DNA from: Didymodactylos carnosus
Taxonomy: Eukaryota; Rotifera; Eurotatoria; Philodinida; Philodinidae
NCBI GenBank assembly: GCA_905250885.1
Contig: CAJNOQ010000464.1
Coordinates: forward strand, 4,428 to 49,913
Length of the DNA: 45,486 nt
Direction: 5' to 3'
Shown: positions 11,579 to 23,667 of the stretch, one piece after another
Position numbering within the stretch: position 1 is the first letter of the stretch
How the letters are laid out: each line of letters starts with the position of its first letter
The notes under the pieces: model-generated
The model's database searches: none
Seen by the model: the letters and a program-made list of their open reading frames with translations, nothing else
Told to the model about the DNA's origin: nothing
Program-made: the position numbers and the translations under genes

Positions 11579-12539
11579 AATGAAGCTAATTATCAGAACT
11601 TTGGCTCGTCACAAGATATTTAATTGATTATTATACAATTTTTTTTATGTGCATATAGAAATTTGATTTCATAATATCATATTTTCATTGTTCTTCTTTT
11701 TTGAATCACTCTTCTTTGTTGTTCCTCAATGTTTTTATAGGAATTTTTTAAGTACAATAAACATATGTATACAAGCGTTATAATGTGTTTGAAATTTCTC
11801 CATAGTTTCTTCTAACATTTGATAAGAAACTTTCGACTATTAATTATAGTTCAAACGTTTCAATTGAAACGATTGCTATATCAAATTTCAAATGTTTAAT
11901 TCATATTTAATATAGCTATTCTTTTGCATACTAAATGTAATGCACATTACAAAATATTAGACTACTCTATTTGATCATTTTCAAAGTTGAACTTTGAAAA
12001 CTGTGTACATGTAATAATAACCTCATTCTTAATTGAGATCACTTTTTATAATTAAGAAAAAAAACAGGATCTCAGTTTGGAAAGCGATTTTTTGTAGCTC
12101 CTAAGGATATAATAGAGAAGATACTCAGTATTACTTGAATCACTCGAAATTTATTTCTCTGAAATTATCTGGGACATCTTTAACTAATGCTTATTGAAAT
12201 ATAATTTGTCTGTAACGTTCTCAATCGACATCAACTTCATGTATGCGCCATCACTTAAAAATCGAATATTCTTCTCACTGTAATATATCCTTACACATAA
12301 TAAAGAAAAATAAATGAGATTGAGAAATATATGCGCCTGGGATAAAGTAGTATTTTCTATTTTTCTCGTGTTTCTTTAGGATCCAAAGGTTAATGTTTTC
12401 TTAAAAAGATGCGCCGCGAAATACTCTACAAAACCATACCTAAACTTCAATTTCAGAACGTCAATCAAGAAAACTATGCAGATTATACAAGAGACGAAAA
12501 AATGAAAACTTTGAAAATCTGGTTTATTTTTCCACTTGA

Positions 12540-12790
12540 ACCTTTTTTCTTCTGCTATTATTTGGACGTTTTTACCGAAGCCCTAGGACTGCTTTATTCT
12601 TCGTTATGGACCTTCTGAAATCATGAAAACATAGGTTATTGAACACCCTGAATATCGTGACAATGTTAATTTTCAGAAGAAAGTGCAAGAACGGAGTAAA
12701 AACCTGTACTAGGTGAAATAATCCATTTTAGGCCATTTTCATCAAAAATTACGATCAGGTATTCTCTACAATCTGTGAAGGTTTAATAGT
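12540..12790 (+). repeat. diverged copy of the 15.7-16.5 kb foldback arm
   Basis: ACATAGGTTATTGA, GTGCAAGAACGGAGT and ACTAGGTGAAATAA occur in the same order and spacing as at 15974-16070. The preceding ~60 bases (CCGAAGCCC...) also match the part of the left arm that the right arm has lost. Interruptions and substitutions are frequent, so this is an old relic. Confidence 0.65.
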
Positions 12791-13850
12791 ACCTTTTTGT
12801 GAGATCCGTCCCCCCTTAAACATCTATTTCTAGCACTCCTCTCCCCCTTAAGTCTAATCAATTTAGAAATATTTTAGTTTATTAAAGTACTTAAAACTAT
12901 TTTTTTTCTCTTATTTTACATTTTCTCTTACGAGGGAACATCCCAGATATTCAACTCTGATTTGAATGATCTTTTACCTATAGATGCTCTGTAGTGTCTT
13001 AGTAAAAACTCTAAAAGGATTTGGGTTCTTATTGCTTCTTTCAAAAGAATGAATTTATGAATTTTTTTTATTTTGCCTATACATAAATTATTAAAAATCC
13101 TATAACTCAGTCAAAACACGGTATGAAAGGCCGAAAATGTTTTCTGTGGTAGTGCTAGATGTCTATTATAGTCACAGAGAATTCCAGCCTTCCATCACTA
13201 TTCCTTACTAAGTTATGGAATTTTTTCGTTCCTAAGGATAACCATGTATATATTGTTTACCCAAAAATCTGTTTTCTTCACCTTTGTTGGTAAGAGGTGT
13301 TTTAAAATAGTGATGTATATATAGATCTATCTAATTAAGGGGGTGACGTGAAGATTCTAGTTTTTCATCGCAAAAGAAAGAGAGAAATATCATCGTTTTT
13401 CTAAATCTCATTTGCTACGATAACAACATGATTAATTTAAAAAGCTTTATCAGAGTGGTACATTCGGTATCAAAAGGTGAAACTCCCTATACTGATCGAG
13501 ATAGGTTAATAAAAAGCAGCGAGAACGAATAAGAGGTTGAGACCGACCGATTACGAGGTTCTCTTGAGAGACTGTGACAGACCAATGAAGAGGTTGTGAT
13601 TGCCTAAAAAACATTCCCCTGATATCAATCGATATCACACACGTACATAAGAGGTTGTGACCAGAAGTGATATCAGATTTTAAACAGGTTAAAAAAAACC
13701 ATGATAACACTTGTTTTTGAGTATATAACTGAAACTTCGTCTTCTGTGAAGACTTGAAAGGGAGTTTCACAAAATTTAACATTGCCCATGAATGGACATT
13801 TGCATAGGGTTTAACTTGGTGCATGCAGATGTGTTGTGCAATGCAACCGG

Positions 13851-14194
13851 CTAACTCAATTCTTCACCTAGAGCATCTAGATGTTTCGGCTGGAGCGCTT
13901 TTGCTATGGTATAACCAAAAAAGGTTATAAAAGCCTGTCCGCGTTGTGTGATTATATCACTACTTCTTATTTTTCCATCAAACTATTCGAAATATTCTTC
14001 TTTCTTCGTCACACGTAATGGATCTAATCCACTGACAAATGAACATCAGGGAACAATGTGTTTATTTGGATGTTCTTTCCATCTATATGTAACTGACATT
14101 TGATGACCATACAAACGATGAGGATTATTCCGTAAGAAAGCATCGGTCGATTGATCATCATCAAATGAAAGAAATCCCTCTCGGTTATGATTTA
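13851..14194 (-). pseudogene. two-RRM RNA-binding protein pseudogene (hnRNP-like)
   Basis: One minus-strand frame runs from 14194 to the stop at 13851 and is broken by TGA at 14046-14048 and TAG at 13983-13985. It reads first as the end of an RRM (REGFLSFDDD, then HRLYGHQMSV: RNP1 and the last strand). A short linker follows, then a second RRM: CSFVSGLDPLRVTKKEEYFE (RNP2 and helix 1), then GQAFITFFGYTIAKAL (RNP1) and a closing strand. The order and spacing are those of the tandem RRMs of hnRNP A/B-, DAZAP1- or Musashi-like proteins. The first RRM is cut exactly where the Helitron 3' end begins. The two stops show it is dead. Family level is fairly sure; subfamily is not. Confidence 0.65.
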
Positions 14195-15405
14195 CTAGCT
14201 GAAGTACCCGGCGTTGCTCGGAAAAATTTGATACTACGTACTTGACATATTAGAAAAAGACATCGTTATGGTCTCCTATCAGTTATGGCTCCGGAGTCTC
14301 GGCTGCTCTGGAGGCCGCATGCCTTGTCCGATCTTCGACGACATTGCAAAAAGTATCCGGAGTACGGATGAGTCCAGTGATTCGATCAGCTGGTGTTTTC
14401 CATCTCCAAGACTGAGCAGTTGTTGAGCGAAACGGCCAGCAGACGCATCACCTTGCAAATGAACCCGCATGTTGGTTTTGAGGTCCAGCGGTATAACATG
14501 TTTCCATAGGCGTGACGATTTTAAACATGCTTTAATCTCATCAGCCATTGTTCCCTTTGGAATAAAAGGCAGCGTTTGACGAAAATCACCCGCAAGGAGT
14601 ACAACAACTTCACCCATATGTTTCCCATTGCCACGGAGATCTTGAAGAGTACGATCCAAGGCCTCTAATACTTGTCTGTGTGACATTGTACACTCGTCCC
14701 ACACAATAAGTTCACACTCTTGTAGAACCTTGGCTTCCCCAGTTCCTTTGCTGATGTTGCAGAGAGGAGCTTCACAATGTGTAAGGTTGAGAGGCAGCTT
14801 TAGTGTTGAATGAGCAGTGCGACCACCGTGAAGCAACGTAGCAGCAATCCCCGAAGATGCCACTGCAATTGCAATTTTTGACTGCTGTCGAATTTTAGCC
14901 AGAAGTAAGTTAATGACAAATGTCTTTCCTGTTTCACCCGCTGCATCGAGAAAAATTATTCCATCAGCTTTCCTATTGGTTCGGTCTAATATGGCATTGT
15001 AAGCAGCTCTCTGGTCTATCACCAGTAACGGTTCATTCGCTAACACATATTGATCCAACTCGTTCATCATTGGCTATAGCATCTTTTAAGTGAATGTATT
15101 CATCCACTCTAAGTTTCTTTTGATTGAGACGCACAAACAATAATCGCTCACTCTCGATCTTGACATACATGTCAACCACAAAACTGGTGGGAGAGTTGGC
15201 GACACCTTATGATGTGATTGCTCGGGACTCTCAGCTGCTCGAGAGGCACCTTGCCTTGAACGTTGATCGTCAATTCGAGTCCGTGTCTGCTCTGGGCTCT
15301 CGGCGTCCCTTGAAGCCGCTTGTCTTGCACGCAGATTACTTTAACAAACGAAGAAAATCTAAGCCATTCACAATATTTAAAGAAAATTATCACCTCATGA
15401 TATAG
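14195..15405 (-). mobile_element. Helitron, internally deleted and rearranged
   Basis: A rolling-circle DNA transposon relic on the minus strand. Its 3' end fits the Helitron rule: a short GC-rich hairpin-like segment (CCGAGCAACGCCGGG), about ten bases, then CTAG and a host T (14194). Reading 5' to 3' it holds Arg/Ala/Glu-rich repeats (~15325-15190, e.g. SRAAESPEQ), the start of the Helitron-like N domain (VVDMYVKIESERLL, then LRVDEYIHLKDAI), an abrupt jump at ~15070 to the helicase, and after the helicase another piece of the Arg/Ala/Glu-rich repeat. The HUH nuclease core and the last helicase motifs are missing. The 5' end was not located; it should lie beyond ~15400. Confidence 0.85.
14279..15070 (-). 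pseudogene. PIF1-like helicase domain of the Helitron (degraded)
   Basis: The frame carries Walker A as AAGETGKT (usual form GPGGTGKT), the SSGIAATLL segment, Walker B as IVWDECTM, GDFRQTLPFI and LKTNMRV, in the order of PIF1/Helitron helicases. The true frame leaves at ~14398 (after LGDGK); the next frame continues TPADRITGLIRTPDTFCNVV and then switches to Arg/Ala-rich repeat sequence. The apparent start Met at 15070 is only the deletion junction: upstream coding sequence is in another frame and belongs ~1,000 residues earlier in intact elements. Motifs V and VI are absent, so the protein cannot work. Confidence 0.85.
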
Positions 15406-15666
15406 TCCGTTGGTCAATTGGTTTCCGACCAAGTTTCGGCGCAGCTTATGATACCTCCTTAATACCATTGATTAAGGAGATTTCTGATTCCCAGAGGGAA
15501 TGGAAATATGGCGTGGTAGGAAGTTACCTGATGTGTTAACACAGAAGGGCATATCGAATTCAAAATGAAGTGAAACATCTCATTTTAAATAAATCAAATT
15601 GTATTATATTCATTCATATAAAACAACTTGTGCTCAAAAGCCGTATGTCTGTATATGTATGATTTG

Positions 15667-16501
15667 CGCTGGTATTTGTACGGCGTGAGTGAAAATTTCG
15701 AAAAAAATAAACTTGAATAAGATCTTTTTCCGTTATTAGGTTATATAATGTTAACATTGGTGATTAAGGGATAAAAAGTTTCCCGATTATCAGTCTCTTT
15801 GTTCTCTTAAAATTCAGCATTTTCTTTAACATAGTTACTATCCGTTCCAAAAAGGAAGGCCGGTCATTATTGTTTGAATAACTCGGAAATAAGGGGCTCG
15901 GAAGCTATGGACGGCTTTCCCGAAGTCTCAGCACTCCTCTGCCGTTAGATTTGTGACTGTCAGAAATGAATAAAAACATAGGTTATCGACTATGCTAAAT
16001 GTCATGATGATGTTAGCTTTCATAACAAAATGCAAGAACCGAGTGAAAGTCTATACTAGGTGAAATAACCCTTTTTTGATTTATTTTCATTAACAATTGG
16101 TTGGATGGATTTTGAGTGAGTTATGAATTTTTTAATTTTTGATGAAAATAATCAAAAATGGGTTATTTCACCTAGTATAGACTTTCACTCGGTTCTTGCA
16201 TTTTGTTATGAAAGCTAACATCATCATCTAGTATAGGCTTTCACTTGGTTCTTGCATTTTGTTCTGAAAGCTCACAAGATTCAGTATAGTCGATAACCTA
16301 TGTTTTCATTCATTTCTGACAACGGATAATAGCTGTGTTAAAGAAAAAGTTGAATTTTAAGAGAACAAAGAGACTGATAGTCGGGAAACTTTTTTTCCCT
16401 TAATCACCAATGTTAACATTATATAACCCAGTAACGGAACAAAGATCTTATTCAAGTTTATTTTTTTCGAAATTTTCACTCACACCATACAATACCAGCG
16501 G
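15667..16501. mobile_element. ~835-bp foldback element
   Basis: Left arm 15667 to ~16090 and right arm ~16130 to 16501 are inverted copies, meeting at a short spacer, so the element could fold into a long hairpin. The ends are CGCTGGTATT / AATACCAGCG. Differences: the left arm has ~110 bases (15848-15958) that the right arm lacks, and the right arm carries a tandem duplication of ~57 bases (CTAGTATAGRCTTTCACT...). No coding sequence and no clear target duplication. Confidence 0.9.
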
Positions 16502-16509
16502 AAAATGTA

Positions 16510-17217
16510 TAGGTATCGAGAGAGCCTGAGTTCGTGAAACTGTTAAGCCTATGGCAAAATTTTCGTGTGCATCTCAGAAAATATTTACGTTTAGTTTTAG
16601 CTGAGATACGCGAGATTCAGCCTCACCGGACAGAAAAAGATCAAAATGTTTGTAACAACATATTATTTGGATTTATTTACATAGAAAATTGCAGTAAACC
16701 GTTAATCCATTTACATATTTTGAGAAACTTAGTCTTCTACTTCAAGTTCATAAGAAAAAGAATTAGAACTCATTCAGTCTTTAGAAAAAAATTCATATTT
16801 CAACGACAGGCGGCGCTAAAAACCTCCACCTGCGACAATGCAACCATTATATCTTGGCGACGAAAGCAGTTAGAGAGTTGTCCGCTTAAACGGTAGTGGA
16901 CAAAGCTTAGACAAACAAAACAAAAGAAAATTAAAGAAAGTTTATTCAGTACAAGAAAAATTAATGCAATTTTATTTCTCGGATATCGACGGTACACTAC
17001 CAGCGCAAATCGTACATGTGACATGCAGAGTTTTGTATTGCCATGTCTCAGTAAAGTGTTAATAAGATTGATAAGTAAAGTCATAAAGTGCTCTTCCACA
17101 TATCATTTTGTAGAGAAAAGAAGGCTCTATAATTCTGGGTATTTGAAATATATTTCACGTCGCCAAATATGAAAGTATAGGTGCTGTTTCACGATAAATA
17201 GAATCTTTTTTCCAAAT
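16510..17217. other. intergenic DNA, nothing recognised
   Basis: Frames at 16534-16896 (+) and 16800-17099 (-) overlap one another and match nothing I know. The GC-richer patch near 16800-16890 (GGCGGCGCTAAAAACC) could be the end of an old element. Confidence 0.3.
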
Positions 17218-17522
17218 TATTATAAATCAGATCATAGTTCGAATATGGATAAAAGTGATATGGATTATGAAAGTAGACAGTGTGGGCTATCGAACGCTAT
17301 GCATAGCGTTGTGTAAGACTTTGGCTTGTGTTTACACGGTTCTGGTTTTGACATAAAAAGACCTCTCTTCAAAAATGTCAGAGCTATGCATTTCTAGTTT
17401 AATTTTCTCTGATGGTAGCAATCATATTCAATAATATATACATCACTGGATAGAGCAGGTCTTCCTCTACAGGCTCATTCATATCCCGTTTTGAGGTCAA
17501 AAACTTATGGTCGCCTTTTAGA
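17218..17522 (+). repeat. dispersed direct repeat, copy 2
   Basis: Same-orientation match to 8822-9185, shorter by ~60 bases. It contains an 18-bp perfect palindrome at 17293-17310 where copy 1 has a non-palindromic sequence. Confidence 0.8.
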
Positions 17523-17524
17523 TA

Positions 17525-20500
17525 ACCTATGGCAATTATTTTCATCGTTACTGCAGAATAAGAATTTGAAAATTTTAGTTTCTAAATAGACTGATGCTTT
17601 CTGGGCGTGATAAAACTAACCATAAAAATGTACTAGATGACCTGGCTAATCTGTTTTCGTTATTCTTCCCGAATCATGTGTAGCACGAGATCAGCGAACT
17701 TGAGTCGCGCTCTAAAACTAGGATATATTACCTCTTGCAAAACTGACACCAGCTACATTTCAAAATTCAGTATGTCAGTGAATATGACGCATGAAAATCT
17801 AAAAGTTTTTCTGCTTCCCGTTTTGTGTGTAGAATCGAATGAACGCGCTTTTAGAAAAAAGCTATTTTTGGAATAACAAAAATGCTCGAACGGCTCGCAA
17901 AACCAAACTTAAGAGACGATTCGCCAGCCCATAAAGAAATCAAGTCGCGAGTGAAAAACTGACATTGAAAAATTCAGACAGTTATGTTCAGCTTCCGAGC
18001 AAATGTTGTCAACATTTTTCGTTTCTCTAAAAACTTTCAATGGCACATTATCTGATGCAGTTTTTGACGCTGATTCCAAATATCACCTTATTTTTGTTTT
18101 TAAGTGAAGTTTTGATGACTAAAATCTCAAAAAACTGAAACCTCACGGTTAGTCGGTCATGTTGTTTTCAAGTTTTGGAACTTTTACACCACTTTTAGAA
18201 CAAAGTTTTTGGCCTCAGTTTGTGGAAAATTGAATTCGCTATCGCATGTGGCCTTCGAATTGTTGGCGAAATTCTGTTTGGAGGGTCGAAAGTGGCATTT
18301 TCTCGAAAACTTTAACGCTTCAAAATGCCAATTCTCCAATTAATGTGTGTTTTAAACAGTCACTTCCTACTTCAGAAAAATTAAAAACTATGTAATTTTG
18401 TTTACTTTTTATCAGGTTTTCGAATGAGATGTTACTCGAACAAAACGGATAAAAAACGGTGGAGTTATAGTCAAAATATCAGAGATGGCAGACTATGCGC
18501 AAATCGACGATGGTGCTCATTTTGTAAATTCTATAATAACTCAGCCACAATAAGTCAAAAAGTTTTTTTTATTTTTCATAACCCCGGTTTTAATAGTAGA
18601 ATCCGAATATGAAATAAAAAGTATATGTCAATTTTTCACTGTGACCGAACTTTGGCAAGATACTCGATCGATTGGCGAAGTCTCTCTTAAGATTTAAGTT
18701 TTTTCCCAGTTTCATGACGGTTGTAGCGCAGCAACATTATATCTTTGTCGCAATATATTTAAATTTCTGAAATTTCAAAATCCTTCTTTTATTTAATTAA
18801 AATAATTTTTTTTAAGTTTTGTCTCGTTGCGACTTCTTCACTCCTAAAAGAACATATAGTTGCAAAAAACAAGATCGCAAATGACTTAGGTTAATTCAAA
18901 CATTTCGCGTCTACGGCGATAAACAAATACAGCAATAGAGGGTGCTGCGATCGTTAAACTGATTGTAGTGTTAGCTGGATTAATTAAAATCTAAAAATAT
19001 GAGATCTTAATTCTATTTGCTCGGCCAAAGTACAGGAAATATATGGCAAATATATGTTCTCAAATGATTCAACTTATATCACGGGATTCTTCGTGGCCAA
19101 TTGCATTATCTCCGGGTTTAATGACAGTTGGAATTTCATCATCATCGTATTTACTACTGCCAGAAGAAGAGAGAACCAAAACATTTTCCTGTCGGAGCAT
19201 GCTCTTACATATGAAAAAGATCTGGGGTTTATGCAATAAAATAAAATGTAAGATCTAAATGTAAGGAAATAAAATTTCGGATATAGACTACGTATTCTTT
19301 AACTAGAATACAACTTGGTGTTTTCAGAAAGGTAAAGCAATATGGTTCTCATAGTCTTTTACTTTTTATCTGCTTGAATATAATTATTTGGGCATCATCT
19401 CCTCATTAGAGATCCAAAATATTTCTGTCCAATACTGTGTTAAGAAGATACATTTTCAATGTGGATACGAGATAGTACACTTGGCGATGGAGAATCCCAT
19501 GATGTAAGCAGAATTATTGGAAAACATCCTTGTATACAAATTTAAGTCGATCTTTGTGTCGAAAATGATTTTCTACTCGGTTTTCTTTGTTCTATGATTT
19601 TTCATTGAAGACTCGAAGAGACGAGCGCTTATTACCGCTGTAATCAGCACATCGAGCTCTACAACAGAGTATGCGTCGTTGAAAAAGCCTTGTGACACTT
19701 GGTGAACTTTCCTCGTCAGTGTAAGAAGAATCAGTTGTGGAAAGAAAACATATTTCATTTAAACTAACACCGAAAACCTGCGTTTATGATCAACCTTTTC
19801 CACTTTGTAGTAGCATCTCAATATATTTTGATAAAAAATTCGAAGTTTCTGAACAAACGATAACGAAACAATTAAAATGCATAAAAAATAATATTTTCAA
19901 TTTATGAAGATTCCTGTGAGTACTTTAAATGTTTCTCCTCTCTTCATACAACACTTCTCGACGAGTAGTTTTCTTATGTCTTCTTGATATAGATATAAAA
20001 GCAAAAAATATTCATATATGTAAATGTATACGTATTAGACTATGTAATTTAGTTCTTTTTTCTTTTTCTCTTGTTTAATATTAAAGATAAATGAAGTATA
20101 TATGTTGTTGTTTATCAACTTATCTAAAACCACGTGACTCGTACTATATCCATCTAGTCATCAGACATAAATCTACTTGGAGTGTTACAAATCATCACCT
20201 TTATGATCATTTGAGATACATTCTTTTTAATATTAGTCAAATTTACATATTCACTAATGGCTTTATATCGTTGACTTGCACGCTAAGATATTGCGAATCA
20301 GTTCTTGATATGTTTTGAATTACTTTAACGAAGACCAATAAAGATCCAGAAAGAAAAGTCAATTAAAATTATTCAACACTACAACTTTCCTTTAACATTA
20401 AGAGCATACCAGAATACGATCGTTATAACGACATTGTTTAAGAATTAACTAAAAACTAATATCACTATCAGACAATATAGTGAAAAACATTCATTTATTC

Positions 20501-21013
20501 AGTCTAGTTTTTCAGATATTCATGCATCGACCGTTTTTTTATGCTTTTCAATGTGACGTTTCTTGAGATCAATAAAATCGAATAAATTTTATGCTTCTTA
20601 TTGGGAGACGTGCGAGATTAGTAAGAGTGAGTAGAACGAGAACAATTTTTAAAAGATTGAAAATTTATGAGATGAAATTTCTTTTAACAAAATATTATGG
20701 TTACGAGAAAATATCTGATATACAAAATCATTTTGAACAACTTCAACTATGCCTGAAGGAGGAGAGTTATGCGTTTAAAGATGTTCAAAATTGCGACCAA
20801 ATATATGCTTTATAAGGGATCCCTCAACTATCGATCACTCAAACGTCGATTAATCAGGTCAATTGCTTCTATTCAATCATTTGTTTCAATAGGAAAGTTT
20901 TGGAAAAAAGAATCGTCTACAGATCGTACAGCATTCGAAAACTACACATTTTCATTAAGAATTTACTGGAATACTTAATATCTAAATGCTCTTTCATAGA
21001 CTATTTGACAAGT
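17525..21013. other. 3.5-kb stretch without recognised genes
   Basis: The part at 17525-18900 is less AT-rich and richer in TTTTCGAAA-like words than true intergenic DNA here, which suggests old repeats. Minus-strand fragments near 18895-18980 (a hydrophobic stretch followed by YRRRREMF) and 19080-19205 look weakly coding, as does 19573-19758, but I cannot assign any. Frames at 20091-20318 and 20591-20978 are unassigned. Confidence 0.35.
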
Positions 21014-21019
21014 TTTATT
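21014..21019 (-). promoter_or_regulatory. AATAAA polyadenylation signal
   Basis: AATAAA lies on the minus strand about 50 bases after the stop codon of the LolA-like gene, a normal distance for 3' end formation. Confidence 0.55.
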
Positions 21020-21066
21020 AAAAATAGAAGACAAATTGTTAATTGAACGAGAACCAATTATCTGAA

Positions 21067-23069
21067 TCAATTTGATGTGTACTTTTTAACAATAATAAAT
21101 GTTGCTCCAACACCAATAAGAATGCCGAATACCAAAAATCCAATCCATAAACCAGTTATAAGCATTCCACTTGATTTTATCACCGTTTTTTCATTTGTGA
21201 AAATGGCAGCCAATGAATTTTTTCTAGCACGTAATTCAACTTCTTTTGTACCATATTTAGCTCGAAATGCTAATAAATTATTGTTAATCATTCTTTCTAA
21301 ACGTTCAATCAGTGTTGCTAATGTATGTTCATGTAACGGATGTTCAACTGGTCCATATTTCGGTGGTACATCCAATAGTGTGAATGTTACCAATAGATCT
21401 TTATCTTCATGATCAATAATTATATTACTAATTCTCACCGGTCTCAATTGTAAATATACTGTTAGCGTGTACCATATGGTAAATTGCAAATATTGAATGT
21501 TTTTTTGAACAGGATAGTTCTTATCATTTTCAATTGTAAACTTAACAACACCATAATGATAGCCCTTTTTTGGTCCTAATGCACGATAACATTCGGAGAG
21601 TGTATAATCAACTTCAAATGTTGCTATCGGATTACGATTGTAATTGTACATGTCTAAAATAAAAATATATCTAATGTTGGATGCAACTAACAGTCTTGTT
21701 TTCACCTACTTATTTCTGTTAATTGAGTTTGTCTACCACGTTCATCTACATCTGTTAAAATTAATTTCATTGGGATCATATTTGGTAATTCAAAACCGTT
21801 TACTTCAAAAGCCCAATACCATTCACGACGTTGTACACCTTTTGTTGCACCAGTTAACACTTTTTCACCAAGCCACACATGGCAGTTGATTCGCTCACCA
21901 CACCGATGAACACCAGTATAATGAAAGAGTAAACCTTCAATTAGGAAAAATTCTAATCCATCACTCATACGAACAAAATTCGGCTGGCCTTAACAAACAA
22001 AGAAAGATAGATAAATATCTTCTCCTTTCTCGAATGATCATCTTTTACCCTCTGCCGCTTGGGCATCATATCCAACTGTAATATCAGTTACTGTACACCG
22101 TTGTGTTCGATGCTCATAACGATAATTTAAACCAGTTATATAATCGTGTATCTCTGTATAATGTCCAAAACGACCAAGATAGGCATCAAAACGAACAAAT
22201 TCTGATTGTTTGTCGTACATTTCATGACCACTTAGAATTGAGTGATTCCACGCAGGAAATTGAACTTCACTATTCACCGATAAACGTTCGGGAATATCTC
22301 TTGGTAAATGTTTTGTATTTGTTCGATTTTCACAAAAAAAGCCTGATGGTGTTTGTAGTGCACGAATTTCTTCGTTCATACGTGGATGTGGTGTAAAACG
22401 AAATATGTTGAACGTATAATCCTGTCGTGAACCAGCAACTATACTTTTGACATCGATTCGTACTAAAATGGGTTGACCTCGTCCAAGATTACTAACAAAT
22501 TTTGTGACGTTGCTATAAAAATAAGTAGCTGAAATAGTTGCTTTTATATCGGGTACATAAAAACAGGAAGTAAAAATATCAACGGGTATTCCACGTATCA
22601 CTCCTTCACCTAGGAGACGTGTTGCCCATAATTCATTTGGTTTATTGTGCGTGTCAAATCCTAACAGGATAGATGGTTTAACAACACCGGCGGATATATT
22701 ACTAGTAGCAAACTGATCCGTAATTATGGATCTAGCACACAGAGGTACTGGTGCTTGATCAAGAATTAATGTTGAAAGTGTGAAATATTCCTTTGTTTCA
22801 AAATTATAGTAATGTTGAAATGGAACACCATTAATAGTGACAAATATCGCATCGCGGCCAAGAGTAAATGCTTGTGAAACTTCAAAAGCTCCATCATTAA
22901 GAACATATTCACCGGATATTTCGAATCGACCATGTATCTGATGCCATCGCGGATCGTCTGGTTTTGTAATTGATCCTTCGGGACAAATAGTCGGATCAGT
23001 TTGACAATAAATGGTTTTAATTGCAATCAACAACAAGAAAAAGTGTCTAATATGAGAAATAGTCGACAT
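21067..23069 (-). CDS. LolA-like domain type I membrane protein
   Basis: Three exons: 23069-22049, 21988-21710 and 21653-21067. They join in phase 1 both times to give 628 codons and a TGA at 21067. The N-terminus is a signal peptide (HFFLLLIAIKTIYC). The large extracellular part has many N-glycosylation sites and two similar halves: the first around GRFEISGEYV, KEYFTLSTLI and GVIRGIPVDIFTSCFYV, the second around LFHYTGVHRCGERINCHVWLGE. Near the end is one membrane helix (ITGLWIGFLVFGILIGVGA) and a short KKYTSN tail. The pattern fits the conserved invertebrate family annotated as LolA-like domain proteins, whose function is unknown; by analogy with LolA a lipid-binding fold is possible, but that is inference. 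It looks intact. Confidence 0.8.
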
Positions 23070-23099
23070 TTTCTTACACTTGCTTATTATGGTTTGTTT

Positions 23100-23660
23100 T
23101 ATTGAAATATGAAAGGTAAAGAAAGTTTAAAGTGAAGAGATAATATTGTTTTATTAATCGGTAAATAAAAGAAAATATTCTCTTAAAGGAGTAGATAAGA
23201 TCTCATAGCGTACCGTTCTCTTAGTGGTATTATAGTTATATAAGAAAACAGTAATAATTTTTATCAGCATTAGTTTGAGAAATATATAAGATGCACCAGG
23301 TCTCGTTTTCGAAAAAAAGTGTTTTTTTTATAAAATGTCTCATGTTGTTTACTGTGTTATTGATCTTAAAATAGAATGGAAATTTATTAAAAAATCTTGT
23401 CAGAGCAGTCCCTAAACTCCTCCTGTTTTATGCTAAAGGGATACTTGAAAAAAAGGCCGACTCGAAAATATTTAACAAGAAAATTTGATCTACTGATTCC
23501 AAAAAATTCGATATTAATCGTTTTAATCAAGCATTTATTTCAATAACACTGGAATATTCATCTTTAAAAAAACACAGATGTCATTAATATACAAGAAGAT
23601 TTTAAAAATATTGTATAACAAATATAAAGTTCATTCATTTTTAGGTTTCCGAAATAAAAA
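23100..23660. promoter_or_regulatory. upstream region of the LolA-like gene
   Basis: AT-rich non-coding DNA between the start of the minus-strand gene and the 22-bp array. I see no clear core promoter motif. Confidence 0.3.
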
Positions 23661-23667
23661 GAAAAAA

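Noticed and set aside
12790..13350. Possible TTAA-linked element with CCCCCTTAA near 12815 and TTAAGGGGG near 13339
   Set aside because: The inverted ends match for only ~10 bases and there is no empty site to support an insertion.
13450..13824. 124-codon minus frame
   Set aside because: Spans the spaced GAGGTTG repeat motifs; composition and lack of similarity argue against a gene.
15124..15468. Frames on both strands near the Helitron 5' side
   Set aside because: They are shadows of the Arg/Ala/Glu-rich Helitron repeat, which reads properly in a third frame.
21077..21412. Plus-strand frame of 111 codons
   Set aside because: Antisense shadow of the last exon of the LolA-like gene.
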